Source of the DNA: Bacillota bacterium
Lineage (GTDB): Bacteria; Bacillota; Clostridia; Christensenellales; SZUA-584
Length of the DNA stretch: 64,000 bases
NCBI GenBank assembly: GCA_023391105.1
Contig: JAEWBO010000023.1
Span: forward strand, 1 to 64,000
Direction: 5' to 3'
The first letter of the stretch is position 1. Each line of letters begins with the position of its first letter. Below, one piece after another: positions 18,202-27,595 of this stretch. The position numbers were made by a program, and so were the translations under genes. The notes beneath the pieces were generated by a model. The model had not been told where the DNA came from. It searched no databases and saw only the letters and a program-made list of their open reading frames with translations.

Positions 18202-19371
18202 CTATCTCCGCAAAAATGCGCCGATCCTCTCGGCCGCGGTCAGTATACGCTCCTCACTCTGCACCAGCGCGATGCGTACAAACCCGCAGCCGCAACTGCC
18301 AAACGCGCTGCCCGGCACCACAAGCACGCCCGTCGCCTGCATCAGCTGCTGCACAAATGCCACATCGTCCGCACCAAACTTGTCGGGAATTTTCGCCCAT
18401 ACAAACATCGTCGCACGGGGTTTATCGATCTGCCAGCCGTGAGACGCAAACGCGGCGATGAGGATATCGCGGCGTTTTTCGTACGCCGCAGCGGTGTCGC
18501 GCACCACACATTCGTCGCTTTGCAGCGCGCATATGCCCGCCTTTTGTATGGGCAGGAATATGCCGTAATCCGTGTTGGATTTAAGCTGTTTGAGCGCCGA
18601 TACATATTCGCTGTTGCCCACGCAGAACCCAAGCCTTGCGCCCGCGTACCCGTAGGACTTGGACAGTGAATTGAACTCCGCGCCGATCTCCTTCGCGCCC
18701 TCGTGCGCCAGGAAGCTGCCCACGCGCAGTCCGTCAAATGCGAGCTCGCTGTAAGCGTTATCGTGAATCACAAATATGTCGTGCTGCTTCGCGAACGCGA
18801 TCAGCTCATCGTAAAACTCAGGCGGCGCCACTGCCGTGGTCGGGTTGTTCGGGTACGAGACGATCATGAGCTTGGCGCACTTCGCCACATCCTCCGGAAT
18901 ATCGTTAAAATCAGTGAGGAAGCCGTTCTCAGCACGCTGCGGCACGCGGTAAACCTGGGCGTGCGCAAGCGCCGCGCCCGCGAAAAAGGCGGGATAACAC
19001 GGGTCCTGTAATATCACAGTGTCGCCCGGGTCTATGATGGGCAGGCAGCAATGCGCCAGCCCCTCCTGCGTGCCGAGCACCGCGCAGACCTGTGTCTGCG
19101 GATCTATATCCACGCCGTAGCGCCGCTTGTACCATTGTGACGCGGCTGTTTTGAGTTCCGGCATGTCGTCAATCGCGTAAACGTAACTCTCGTCCTTTGT
19201 CGCCTCGCGGGCGATGGTCTGCTTGATGACCTGCGCGGGCGCAATGTTGGGCGTACCGACACTTAAATCGATCACATCCATACCTTTTGCCCTGAGCGCT
19301 GCCTTCTCCTTGGCCAGCTCCGTAAAAATCCCTGACGACAATTCGTTCATGAGGGAAGATAACTTCATCAT
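18202..19371 (-). CDS. PLP-dependent aminotransferase, class I/II (aspartate or LL-diaminopimelate aminotransferase-like)
   Basis: A fold-type I aminotransferase of 389 residues. Visible are the SVGTPNIAPA substrate loop, the Asn/Asp/Tyr cofactor residues in SYPNNPTTAV and HDNAYSELAF, the PLP lysine in SLSKSYGYAGARLGF, and the arginine that binds the substrate carboxylate near the C-terminus (GCGFVRIAL). The overall pattern is closest to the MalY/PatA/DapL-like branch that acts on amino acids with a second carboxylate; the exact substrate is not clear. A TGA is in frame just before the start, so translation must begin at the paired ATGs (19371 or 19368), although the best Shine-Dalgarno sequence lies about 30 bases upstream. 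Confidence 0.88.
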   Translation of the reverse strand: MMKLSSLMNELSSGIFTELAKEKAALRAKGMDVIDLSVGTPNIAPAQVIKQTIAREATKDESYVYAIDDMPELKTAASQWYKRRYGVDIDPQTQVCAVLGTQEGLAHCCLPIIDPGDTVILQDPCYPAFFAGAALAHAQVYRVPQRAENGFLTDFNDIPEDVAKCAKLMIVSYPNNPTTAVAPPEFYDELIAFAKQHDIFVIHDNAYSELAFDGLRVGSFLAHEGAKEIGAEFNSLSKSYGYAGARLGFCVGNSEYVSALKQLKSNTDYGIFLPIQKAGICALQSDECVVRDTAAAYEKRRDILIAAFASHGWQIDKPRATMFVWAKIPDKFGADDVAFVQQLMQATGVLVVPGSAFGSCGCGFVRIALVQSEERILTAAERIGAFLRR

Positions 19372-19637
19372 GCGTTTTCAGCGCGATATGCCGCGCCGTT
19401 CCTCCTGTGTCACCGCGTCGAGGCCAAAAGCAGCCTTAACGCCGATCGTGATGTCTCGTTACTGCGGAATGCTGTATAACCATACCGCTTTTTTATTATA
19501 AATGAATTTGGAAATTAAACAATATCCTTGGAATAGACATCGTCGTTTCATACAATAATATCCACTCATGCTTGCCGCTTTGAGGAACGTCATATAAAAT
19601 AAAATAAGATCACACCTCAAAGAAAAGGCGAAAACGC

Positions 19638-19904
19638 ATGCCGTACATCTTAGCCGGTTATCTGATATCAGTGAATATTGTGGGCTTTATCGTCTGCGCG
19701 GCAGACAAGCGCGCAGCCATCAAGCACCGGAGCCGTGTCAGTGAGCGCACGCTGTTTGCGCTCGCGCTGCTCGGCGGGGCGCTGGGCGTATGGCTCGCTA
19801 TGCTGATTTTTCATCATAAAACGAGAAAGCTGCGCTTCATGCTTTTCATGCCGCTTGTCGCGCTGGCATACGCGATACTGGTAATCATTTTGCTGGGCCA
19901 ATAG
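19638..19904 (+). CDS. DUF1294 family small membrane protein
   Basis: The 88-residue protein has three helices and the DUF1294 pattern: ADKRAAIKHRSRVSERTLFALALLGGALGVWLAM followed by the basic HHKTRKLRF turn, read here in pieces. The function is unknown; in some proteins the domain is linked to a cold-shock domain. A single gene pointing toward alaS, with 91 bases between, which hold a TATAAT box (19951-19956) probably belonging to alaS. Confidence 0.85.
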   Translation: MPYILAGYLISVNIVGFIVCAADKRAAIKHRSRVSERTLFALALLGGALGVWLAMLIFHHKTRKLRFMLFMPLVALAYAILVIILLGQ

Positions 19905-19995
19905 GCGCGTAAGGCAGTATATTTGCCTTGTTTTGCGCCCATTTTATTGCTATAATGTATAATCGTCAAAAAGCGTTTAAAAGGAGTAACCGAAA

Positions 19996-21789
19996 TTGAA
20001 ACAGCTGACCAGTAAAGAGCTTCGACAGATGTATCTGGATTTTTTTGCGTCGAAGGGCCACAAGATCATCCCTTCCGCGTCTCTCATACCCGAAAACGAC
20101 CCCACCGTGCTGTTCACCACGGCCGGCATGCACCCGCTGGTGCCATACTTGCTGGGCGCAAGGCATCCCGAGGGCACGCGTTTAACGGATGTGCAAAAAT
20201 GCGTGCGCACGGGCGATATCGACGCCGTTGGCGATGCGTCACACTGCACATTCTTCGAAATGCTGGGCAACTGGTCGCTTGGGGACTATTTCAAAAAAGA
20301 AGCGATTGAATACAGCTTTGAGTTTTTAACATCTGAAGAATGGCTTGGCCTTGATAAGGACAAGCTGTACTTCACATGCTTCGCGGGCGACGAGGACGCG
20401 CCCAAGGACACCGAATCTGCCCAAATATGGATGAGCCTTGGCGTGGAGGAAAGCCACATCTTTTTCCTCGATAAGAAGCACAACTGGTGGGGTCCCGCTG
20501 GGCAGACAGGCCCCTGCGGCCCGGACACCGAAATGTTCATCGACACCGGTATTCCTGCTTGCTCAAAGGATTGCAGCCCGGCCTGCTCCTGCGGCAAATA
20601 CCTTGAAATCTGGAATGACGTATTCATGCAATACAACAAAACGGCTGACGGCAATTTTGAGCCGCTTGCTCAGAAAAACGTGGACACCGGCATGGGGCTG
20701 GATCGCACCATTGCCACTTTGCAGGGCAAAAAGTCCGTTTATGACACCGACGCGTTCAGCGGCATACTCGCCAAAATCGCGGAACTTTCGGGCAAGGGGT
20801 ACGAGGACGATCCCGATACGACGCGCGCTTTTCGTATCATCGCAGATCATATGCGCTGCGCCACGTTTATACTGGGCGATGAAAAGGGTGTCACCCCCTC
20901 CAATGTGGATCAAGGCTATGTGCTGCGCCGCCTTATTCGCCGCGCTGTGCGTTATGCACTGCGGCTGGGCATCGAGCGCGTGTCGCTGCAATATGTCGCG
21001 CAGGCCGTGATCGACCAGTATAAGGACGCTTATCCCGAACTGGCGCGCCACGCAGACCGCATCATCACCGAGATCAATCTCGAGGAGGAGCGTTTCTCGC
21101 GCACCATCACGCAGGGTCTCAAAGAGTTTGAAAAGCTCGAAGCGCGCCTTGACGGCAAGATTATCGCAGGGACAGACGCGTTCCGTTTATACGATACGTT
21201 CGGCTTCCCGCTTGAGTTCACGCTGGAGCTTGCGCATGAGCACGGGCTTGAGGTGGATGAAAAGGGCTTTGAGGAAGCGTTCCGCAAGCATCAGGAGGTA
21301 TCCGGCGCGGGCGCGGAGCAACGCTTCAAGGGCGGCCTTGCCGACACGGGCGAAGCCACCGCACGGCTGCACACCGCCACGCATCTCATGCATGCGGCAC
21401 TGCGTCAGGTGCTGGGCACGGAAGTCGAGCAGCGCGGCAGCAACATCACCGCAGACCGTCTTCGTTTCGACTTCGCATTCTCGCGCAAGGTGGAAAAGCC
21501 GGAGCTTGATGAGGTGGAGCGGCTCGTCAACGAAGCCATCGATAAGAATATGCCTGTGATCTGCGAGGAAATGGGCGTTGAAGAAGCCAAAGGGCAAGGC
21601 GCCATCGGTATATTCGATTCCAAATATGACAGCATCGTCAAGGTATATTCCGCTGGCGATTTCTCCAAGGAAATCTGCGGCGGGCCGCATGCGGGCAACA
21701 CGGGCGAGCTTGGTCGTTTCAAGATTCAAAAGGAGCAGTCCAGCTCGGCGGGTGTGCGCCGTATCAAGGCTGTGCTGATTAGCGAATAA
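19996..21789 (+). CDS. alaS: Alanyl-tRNA synthetase, short form without C-Ala domain
   Basis: Charges tRNA-Ala. The start is TTG at 19996 behind AAGGAG. Residues 1-250 are the class II catalytic core, 250-450 the tRNA-recognition region, and 455-597 the editing domain with zinc ligands HTATH (H459, H463) and CGGPH (C561, H565). Full-length bacterial AlaRS is about 870 residues; this one stops at 597 right after the editing domain, lacking the C-Ala/DHHA1 oligomerisation domain and part of the linker. The end is natural: a stop followed 13 bases later by a good terminator, with no frame remnants downstream. A four-cysteine insert (C189, C193, C197, C199) lies in the catalytic domain. Short AlaRS of this type are known in some Clostridia and in CPR bacteria. 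Confidence 0.93.
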   Translation: MKQLTSKELRQMYLDFFASKGHKIIPSASLIPENDPTVLFTTAGMHPLVPYLLGARHPEGTRLTDVQKCVRTGDIDAVGDASHCTFFEMLGNWSLGDYFKKEAIEYSFEFLTSEEWLGLDKDKLYFTCFAGDEDAPKDTESAQIWMSLGVEESHIFFLDKKHNWWGPAGQTGPCGPDTEMFIDTGIPACSKDCSPACSCGKYLEIWNDVFMQYNKTADGNFEPLAQKNVDTGMGLDRTIATLQGKKSVYDTDAFSGILAKIAELSGKGYEDDPDTTRAFRIIADHMRCATFILGDEKGVTPSNVDQGYVLRRLIRRAVRYALRLGIERVSLQYVAQAVIDQYKDAYPELARHADRIITEINLEEERFSRTITQGLKEFEKLEARLDGKIIAGTDAFRLYDTFGFPLEFTLELAHEHGLEVDEKGFEEAFRKHQEVSGAGAEQRFKGGLADTGEATARLHTATHLMHAALRQVLGTEVEQRGSNITADRLRFDFAFSRKVEKPELDEVERLVNEAIDKNMPVICEEMGVEEAKGQGAIGIFDSKYDSIVKVYSAGDFSKEICGGPHAGNTGELGRFKIQKEQSSSAGVRRIKAVLISE

Positions 21790-21802
21790 CAACAAGCTTT
21801 CT

Positions 21803-21830
21803 AAGCGGGCAATCAGCCCGCTTTTTTATT
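21803..21830 (+). terminator. Intrinsic terminator of alaS
   Basis: The perfect 8-bp stem AAGCGGGC (21803-21810) with GCCCGCTT (21816-21823), 5-base loop, is followed by a T run. Confidence 0.9.
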
Positions 21831-21841
21831 TGAACATTGAC

Positions 21842-21907
21842 CAATCCTTAAGTCAGCTAATGCTGCCACCTCCTTTAAAAAAGGAGGTGGCACGCGCTGG
21901 AGGATTG
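21842..21907. repeat. Palindromic REP/MITE-like element
   Basis: A perfect 13-bp hairpin (TGCCACCTCCTTT at 21864-21876 with its complement at 21880-21892, loop AAA) lies inside a second outer pair of arms, CAATCCT (21842-21848) and AGGATTG (21901-21907). It is not followed by T residues and lies after the alaS terminator, so it is not a terminator. The layout resembles short interspersed palindromes common in Clostridia genomes. Only one copy is in this window. Confidence 0.55.
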
Positions 21908-22051
21908 CACACGGTTTTTTTTACAATTCTGTGACCAGATGTGACGCATTCTTTGTTTTCCTTTACATTTATTCGAATCATATCCCACTAACGGAACTTC
22001 CTCCTATTGTGCGCCGTCTGTAAGGCATAAACCAAACAGGAGGCATATTCC

Positions 22052-23713
22052 ATGAAAAGAGTGACACATATAAGTGCATTATTGCTGGCATTGATAATGG
22101 TGGCGGGGCTCATTTCCGGCTGCGGTGCAGCGCCTTTGAAAACAGACACTTCCGCGGTATACCCCGCAGAAGAACCCGGAGCGGCTTATTCGAAGGAAAC
22201 CGCCGCGGGCTATCCTTCGGAGGAAGCCGAAGCTGACGGCTGGAACGGCGGATATTATGAAACTCCTTATGAGCCTGCCCCGAATGATGACTTTGGAGCC
22301 GAGGAGTACGGCAGCTTTGAGGAAAACAAATACTTCTCCCCTCTCGATCAGCCCTTAAGCACATTCTCGATCGACGTGGATACCGCGTCTTACAGCCAGA
22401 TCCGCCGCTATTTGAACGAAGGCTCACTGCCTCCCACAGACGCGGTGCGCATCGAAGAATGCATCAACTACTTTTCGTATAACTATGTGGCGCCCAGCGG
22501 CCCCGAGCCTGTGAACGTCGGCGTCACCATCAGCGACTGTCCGTGGAATGACGGGCGCTATCTGGCTCGCATCACGCTCAAAGCCGCCGAGCTGAATTTA
22601 AGCGAAGCGCCCAGCACCAATCTTGTGTTTTTGCTGGATGTCTCCGGCTCGATGGATGACCCCGACAAGCTGCCGCTTGTGAAATCCGCCATGAGCATGC
22701 TTGCCGGAAATCTGAGCGACAAAGACCGTGTGTCCATCGTCGTTTATGCGGGTGCATCAGGCGTCGTGCTGGACGGCTGCTCCGGTTCAGATAATGCCGT
22801 TATCGACGCTGCGCTGGAGCGGCTTTCCGCCGGCGGCTCCACGGCTGGTGGAGAGGGCATTGCGCTTGCGTATGCCATAGCCGAAAAGAACTTCATTCAG
22901 GGCGGCAACAACCGTGTGATACTCTGTACCGACGGCGATTTCAATGTCGGTCCCTCGTCCACCAATGAGCTTGAGTCTCTCATCGAAAACAAGCGTTCAA
23001 GCGGCATCTATCTGAGCGTGCTGGGCTTCGGCACAGGCAACACCAAGGATAACAAGATGGAAACGCTCGCCGATAAGGGAAATGGCAGCTACGCCTATAT
23101 CGATTCGCTGATGGAAGCCAAGAAGGTGCTGGTTAATGAGATCAGTTCCACATTGTTCACTGTGGCCAAGGATGTCAAGGTGCAGGTAGAGTTCAATCCC
23201 GATGCGATAAAAGAGTACCGCTTGATCGGCTATGACAACCGCGTGATGGCGGCAGAGGACTTCAACAACGACAAAAAGGACGCGGGCGAAATGGGTGCGG
23301 GGCACTGTGTGACAGCGTTCTATGAGCTGATACCCGTGAATTCTAACGATTCCGGGCAAAGCGTTGACGCGCTCGTGTTTCAGGACAATTCAGAGCCCTT
23401 ACAAACGGCCTCAGCAAAGGCTGGCGATTGGCTGTACGTAAAGTTCCGCTACAAGCAGCCGGACAGCGACAAGAGTCAGCTGATGACCACAATGGCGGGA
23501 ATTAAGAATTATACGGCAAAGCCCGATAATGACTTCGTTTTCGCCTCAGCTGTGGCGGAGTTCGCTCTGGCGCTTAAGAATTCGGATTATCAAGGCAGCG
23601 CCAACCTGCGGGATGTGATCGAGCGCGCCCAGGCCTCGCGCGGCACAGATGAGGACGGTTACCGCGCGCAGTTCATCCAGATGGCCGAGCTTGCCTATAC
23701 GTTCTTTCGCTAA
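22052..23713 (+). CDS. von Willebrand factor type A lipoprotein (YfbK-like)
   Basis: The 553-residue protein begins with a lipoprotein signal peptide ending in the lipobox LISGC (cysteine near 24), followed by a linker rich in Glu, Ala, Tyr and Pro. Next comes the vWF_N domain (NKYFSPLDQPLSTFSIDVDT, about 90-170), then a vWA domain with the MIDAS motif DVSGSMD and later conserved Thr/Asp (CTDGDFNVG), and a C-terminal DUF3520-type domain. The protein should be anchored on the outer face of the membrane and bind partners through a divalent metal. Ribosome binding site CAGGAGG. No partner gene is adjacent. Confidence 0.9.
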   Translation: MKRVTHISALLLALIMVAGLISGCGAAPLKTDTSAVYPAEEPGAAYSKETAAGYPSEEAEADGWNGGYYETPYEPAPNDDFGAEEYGSFEENKYFSPLDQPLSTFSIDVDTASYSQIRRYLNEGSLPPTDAVRIEECINYFSYNYVAPSGPEPVNVGVTISDCPWNDGRYLARITLKAAELNLSEAPSTNLVFLLDVSGSMDDPDKLPLVKSAMSMLAGNLSDKDRVSIVVYAGASGVVLDGCSGSDNAVIDAALERLSAGGSTAGGEGIALAYAIAEKNFIQGGNNRVILCTDGDFNVGPSSTNELESLIENKRSSGIYLSVLGFGTGNTKDNKMETLADKGNGSYAYIDSLMEAKKVLVNEISSTLFTVAKDVKVQVEFNPDAIKEYRLIGYDNRVMAAEDFNNDKKDAGEMGAGHCVTAFYELIPVNSNDSGQSVDALVFQDNSEPLQTASAKAGDWLYVKFRYKQPDSDKSQLMTTMAGIKNYTAKPDNDFVFASAVAEFALALKNSDYQGSANLRDVIERAQASRGTDEDGYRAQFIQMAELAYTFFR

Positions 23714-23734
23714 ACATCGACCACTATACCAAAG

Positions 23735-23770
23735 GAACCCCGCTGCGATTTATCGCAACGGGGTTCTTGA
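23735..23770 (+). terminator. Terminator-like hairpin after the vWA gene
   Basis: Arms GAACCCCG (23735-23742) and CGGGGTTC (23759-23766) with further pairing TGCGA/TCGCA inside form a strong hairpin 21 bases after the stop. The T tail is short, so it may also serve the convergent bioB gene. Confidence 0.65.
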
Positions 23771-23801
23771 CTTCATCAGCCGTTAAGGTATTCGAATACA
23801 G

Positions 23802-24773
23802 TCATTCGTCTTTTAACATCACCTTATATCCAAGCTCTTGCAGCATTTGCATATCGTCTTCCAGCGAAATCCCTGCCGTTGTGAGCATATCGCCGGAGAT
23901 AGCGGCGTTTGCACCGGAAAGAAAGCAGGAGCGGCCCTTATCTGGTAACAGTCCCCGACCGCCCGCAAGGCGAATCGCCGCAGCGGGCAGTAAGAACCGA
24001 AATACAGCCACAATACGCCGCATTTCACGGCAGGATAAATGAGGCTCATTTTCTAACGATGTACCCGGGATGGGATTTAACATGTTTACAGGCACGCTTT
24101 TGATGCCTAGTGAACGAAGCGAAAGCCCCAGCTCCACTCTGTCCTCCGGTGTTTCTCCCAATCCCATAAGGCCTCCACTGCAAACTGTCAGACCTGTGCG
24201 TTGCGCGGCCTGCAGCACAGCGATTTTATCTTCAAAGCTGTGTGTGGAGCAGATAACAGGGAAATAGCGGCGAGAGGTTTCCAGATTGTTGTGAATCCGG
24301 GTTACTCCTGCTTCGTATAGTCTGCGAAGCTGTTCTTCTTTGAGCAGCCCGAGCGACACACATACGGATATACCGGCTTGTTCTTTGATAGCCCGAACAC
24401 TTTTACAAATCTGGTCGATTTCACTGTCAGTTGATGCCTTTCCGGAGGTGACAATTGAGCAGCGCAAAATACCACGTTTGTCGTTGTGGTTTACCTGTGT
24501 CAGAATTTCTTCCGTGCTCAACAAAGGGAAGGATTGAATATTCGTCTGATAGGATACAGACTGCGCACAGTATACGCAATTTTCGGAGCAACGCCCGCTT
24601 TTACCGTTAATAACAGCGCAGATGTCAAAAGCGACCCCGCAAAAGTGCTCCCGAATATCATTTGCAGCATGGCACAGCTCATTGAGCGGCGCATCATATA
24701 ACCACAGCGCTTCCTCTTTCGTGATATTTTCTCCTGACATTACAGCGTTCTTCAATGCGTTTAAAGTGTACAT
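23802..24773 (-). CDS. bioB: Biotin synthase
   Basis: BioB is a radical-SAM enzyme that inserts sulfur into dethiobiotin. The 323-residue protein has the CxxxCxxC cluster motif at C62, C66 and C69 (CSENCVYCAQS), the HNNLETSRRYF and CSGGLMGLGET segments that carry further cluster and substrate residues, and the conserved arginine in IRLAGGR that ligates the [2Fe-2S] cluster. It is alone: no bioA, bioD or bioF is near, so the cell either has these elsewhere or takes up dethiobiotin. I see no BirA operator upstream. The 236 bases between this gene and 25,010 hold no supported feature apart from a weak hairpin. Confidence 0.92.
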   Translation of the reverse strand: MYTLNALKNAVMSGENITKEEALWLYDAPLNELCHAANDIREHFCGVAFDICAVINGKSGRCSENCVYCAQSVSYQTNIQSFPLLSTEEILTQVNHNDKRGILRCSIVTSGKASTDSEIDQICKSVRAIKEQAGISVCVSLGLLKEEQLRRLYEAGVTRIHNNLETSRRYFPVICSTHSFEDKIAVLQAAQRTGLTVCSGGLMGLGETPEDRVELGLSLRSLGIKSVPVNMLNPIPGTSLENEPHLSCREMRRIVAVFRFLLPAAAIRLAGGRGLLPDKGRSCFLSGANAAISGDMLTTAGISLEDDMQMLQELGYKVMLKDE

Positions 24774-25009
24774 GAATTCTACCTATGCTTTCTAGGGAAT
24801 AGGACGTGACGATACCACGAGCTTCATCATTTATACCAAGTTCTCCGGCGGTTGTCTACTTATTTTGATGTTTTAGTTTACATATTGAAAAGGAGAAGCC
24901 CGTTTCCTTCAGTCTAATGACAAACGCCCCGCTTCACCAAAAAACAGGGCGTTTTCAAATAAAAGACCGTGGTCATTCATGTCGTGTTCATCTGCACTTT
25001 TGTTTATTC

Positions 25010-25783
25010 TCAGTATGGATTCATGAACATCTGTGTCCAATAAAGCGTGCCGCTTGCTGTTTTGGCGACGCCGATGCCGATCTGTGTGTATGCTTGCGAA
25101 AGAATATTGGCCCTGTGCCCAGACGAATTCATCCATGAGTTCATGACCTCAGAAGCCGTCTTCTGCCCGTAAGCGATATTCTCTCCCCCTGCGCTGAACT
25201 TGAGGCCAAAGCTTTGCATCATATCAAACGGCGAGCCGTATGTGGGCGACGTGTGCGAGAAGTATTTCTTATCGATCATGTCCTGACTCTTAAAGCGTGC
25301 CACACGGCTGAGCTCCGTGTTGAGCTTGAGCAAAGGCAGTCCCCTGTTTGAGCGTTCCTTGTTCACCAGCGCAAATACCTGCTGCTCGTGGGCGGCGAGC
25401 GACTGCGTGTCGGGTATTGTGATCTTCTGTCCCACATAGATCATGCCAATGTTTGTAATATTGGTATTGGCTTTTTTAAGCTCATCGACGCTGATCTCAA
25501 ACTTCTTCGCAATCCCCCAGAACGTATCACCTCGTTGTACCGTGTAGCTCACAGACTTTGTGGTCGGGATGGTGAGCTTCTGACCCACGTAAATGAGCGA
25601 TGCGTTTTTGACAGACGGATTCGCCGCGAGCAGATCGCTCAATGTCACGTTATTGGCATTGGCGATCTTTGTGAGCGTATCGCCGGATTTGACAGTGTAT
25701 GTGCTCGCCGCGAGCGTCAGCGTGGCCGTCAGTATACATAGCGCCAGTGTGAGAATCACAATTTTTTTTAGCAGTTTTTTCAT
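25010..25783 (-). CDS. Secreted protein with two LysM repeats and a CAP/SCP domain (YkwD-like)
   Basis: The 257-residue protein has a signal peptide (1-26, cleaved near LAASTYTV), two LysM modules that bind peptidoglycan (YTVKSGDTLTKIA at about 29-71 and YTVQRGDTFWGIA at about 80-123), and a C-terminal CAP domain (about 135-257) with ENIAYGQ and HRANILS signature segments. It should sit on the cell wall. Proteins of this design appear in spore-forming Clostridia and Bacilli (SafA/YkwD-like), but no sporulation context is visible. Single gene. Confidence 0.93.
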   Translation of the reverse strand: MKKLLKKIVILTLALCILTATLTLAASTYTVKSGDTLTKIANANNVTLSDLLAANPSVKNASLIYVGQKLTIPTTKSVSYTVQRGDTFWGIAKKFEISVDELKKANTNITNIGMIYVGQKITIPDTQSLAAHEQQVFALVNKERSNRGLPLLKLNTELSRVARFKSQDMIDKKYFSHTSPTYGSPFDMMQSFGLKFSAGGENIAYGQKTASEVMNSWMNSSGHRANILSQAYTQIGIGVAKTASGTLYWTQMFMNPY

Positions 25784-25898
25784 TTATAGCTCCTTTCATC
25801 GATTAACCGCTGCTTTTACGCCTATTTTGCGCCTAAATGCGCGCAAATATTTACAGACCTGCTGACTCGTGCTAAGCTTTGGATAAATGGAGACAAAA

Positions 25899-26606
25899 AT
25901 GCAAACGCCGGTATATGTAACATTCAAAGAGAATATACGAAAAAGAATTGAAAGCGGTGAGCTTGCGCCGGGCGACAAGCTGCCCTCAGAGCGCGATCTC
26001 GCTCTTGCCCATGGGCTTTCAAGAATGACAGTACGTCAGGCGCTGACCGAGCTGGTCACAGCGGGCGTGCTTTATCGCGAGCAAGGCCGCGGAACGTTCG
26101 TGTCCGCACACAAGATGCAGCAGCGCAACATCTCGAGTTTTACTGAGACGGTGCGTCAAAGAGGGCTTAAGCCCGAAACAAAGGTGGTCTCATTCAGTGT
26201 TTGTGAACCGCCTGCGGATGTGGCTGATATGCTAAGCATCAAAGGCGAGGTTTACCGCGCGGTGCGCATCCGTTTAGCCGATAATACGCCTGTCGCGGTC
26301 GAGGAGATTTTTATTCCCATGCATATATGCCCGGGGCTGCTCAAGAGCGATTTGCTCGGCTCGCTTTACAGCTTGATCACGGATACCTATGGACATAAGA
26401 TCAGCAGCGCGGACAGCTCCATGTCAGCTCAGCTGCCTGGCCTTAAGATTCAGAATGACCTTAACATCACACGACAAACACCCGTGCTAAAGGTAAACAG
26501 CCTTTATTTCGCAGTCAGCGGTATCACGCTGTATTACGAGCGCGCGGCATACCGAACGGATATGTATGAGTACAACATCCGTATTTCCAAACAAAGCGGT
26601 GTATAG
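25899..26606 (+). CDS. GntR family regulator, HutC/UTRA type
   Basis: This 235-residue repressor-type regulator has a winged helix at about 5-75 (SGELAPGDKLPSERDLA, then SRMTVRQALTELVTAGVLYREQGRGTFV) and a UTRA effector-binding domain from about 85. I prefer the second ATG (25899), because GGAG lies 7 bases upstream, over the ATG at 25887. UTRA-type regulators usually sense sugars or amino-sugar phosphates. It is convergent with the AEC permease gene (stops 2 bases apart) and has no obvious operon target here. Confidence 0.92.
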   Translation: MQTPVYVTFKENIRKRIESGELAPGDKLPSERDLALAHGLSRMTVRQALTELVTAGVLYREQGRGTFVSAHKMQQRNISSFTETVRQRGLKPETKVVSFSVCEPPADVADMLSIKGEVYRAVRIRLADNTPVAVEEIFIPMHICPGLLKSDLLGSLYSLITDTYGHKISSADSSMSAQLPGLKIQNDLNITRQTPVLKVNSLYFAVSGITLYYERAAYRTDMYEYNIRISKQSGV

Positions 26607-26608
26607 GA

Positions 26609-27586
26609 TTATATCGCTTGAAGAAGCAGCATATAGCCGGGAATGGTGATGAGTGAAAACAGCGTTGTATAAAAAACGCTCTTTGTCGCGTATATTGTAT
26701 CCGCGCCGTATAGCTCGGAAAGGATGGCTGTCTGCATAATCGCAGGGAGGCTTATCTGCATGACGAACACATTTCGCATCAATGTTAAATCCCCTGCGGC
26801 CTGTGGCGCAAGCAGCGAAATACCGAGCATGCTGACGCCAAAGCATAAAACGGGGATGATCACAAACCGCCCAATCAGCACCCAGGCCATTCCCTTTTCC
26901 CATTTCATGCCTGATAAGCCCATGCTGTGTATCATGCAGCCGATAAAAATGAGTGACAAGGGCGTTGTGAGGTTGCCGATGTAGTTGGCGGTCGTCAGCA
27001 CAAAATCCGGCAGCTTGATTCCCGCAAATATCACCACGAACATAGTGACAATCGTCAATATGGGCGGTTGAACCAGTTTTTTAAGTGCATCGCCCCTGCC
27101 AAACTGCTGACTGCGTCCGTTGATCACATCTGCATCACGCTTGATGGCAAAGCTCCCAAGCAGCCAGAACGTCACGCTTCCGGCGAGGTAGTAAAATATG
27201 GCGTACGGCATGCCCGGGTCGCCGAAAAGTGCCTGTGCCACGGGAAAGCCGATGAAGCTCGAATTGGAAAACGCAAAAGCCACAACGAAAACACCCCGTC
27301 TGTGTACGGGGATTTTTAACAGTCGCGCGAACAGCCGCGCTGCATAGTATGAGGATATCACGGCAAAAAAGATAATTAAAAGCGGCAGCCATGCGTCAAT
27401 GAGCTGCTGCCGCGTGAAGTTGTGATAAAGGCTGTAAACAATTGTTCCCGGAACCGCCAGATTGATGACGATTTTGGGAAACGCTTTGGCGGTTTCCCTT
27501 GAAACCCATTTGCGCCAGGATACAAATATACCCGCTCCCACCAGAGCAAAAATAATGAAAACGGCCTCAAGGGAATCTAGTAGCAT
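26609..27586 (-). CDS. AEC family transporter (auxin efflux carrier-like)
   Basis: The 325-residue permease has ten predicted helices arranged as two repeats of five, with the family signatures INLAVPGTIVYSLY in helix 2 and NSSFIGFPVAQALFG in the first half. Bacterial members transport malate, malonate or other organic acids and some amino acids. It lies just downstream of lysC (9 bases between lysC stop and its start), in the same direction, so it may be cotranscribed with aspartate kinase. This makes an aspartate-family amino acid or dicarboxylate a reasonable guess. Confidence 0.88.
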   Translation of the reverse strand: MLLDSLEAVFIIFALVGAGIFVSWRKWVSRETAKAFPKIVINLAVPGTIVYSLYHNFTRQQLIDAWLPLLIIFFAVISSYYAARLFARLLKIPVHRRGVFVVAFAFSNSSFIGFPVAQALFGDPGMPYAIFYYLAGSVTFWLLGSFAIKRDADVINGRSQQFGRGDALKKLVQPPILTIVTMFVVIFAGIKLPDFVLTTANYIGNLTTPLSLIFIGCMIHSMGLSGMKWEKGMAWVLIGRFVIIPVLCFGVSMLGISLLAPQAAGDLTLMRNVFVMQISLPAIMQTAILSELYGADTIYATKSVFYTTLFSLITIPGYMLLLQAI

Positions 27587-27595
27587 GACAAATCC

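Noticed and set aside
19905..19995. T-box riboswitch before alaS
   Set aside because: The interval is only 91 bases and has no specifier loop, T-box or antiterminator pattern.
24774..25009. BirA operator or riboswitch before bioB
   Set aside because: I found no pair of TTGT-AACC-like half sites and no conserved riboswitch core in the upstream sequence.
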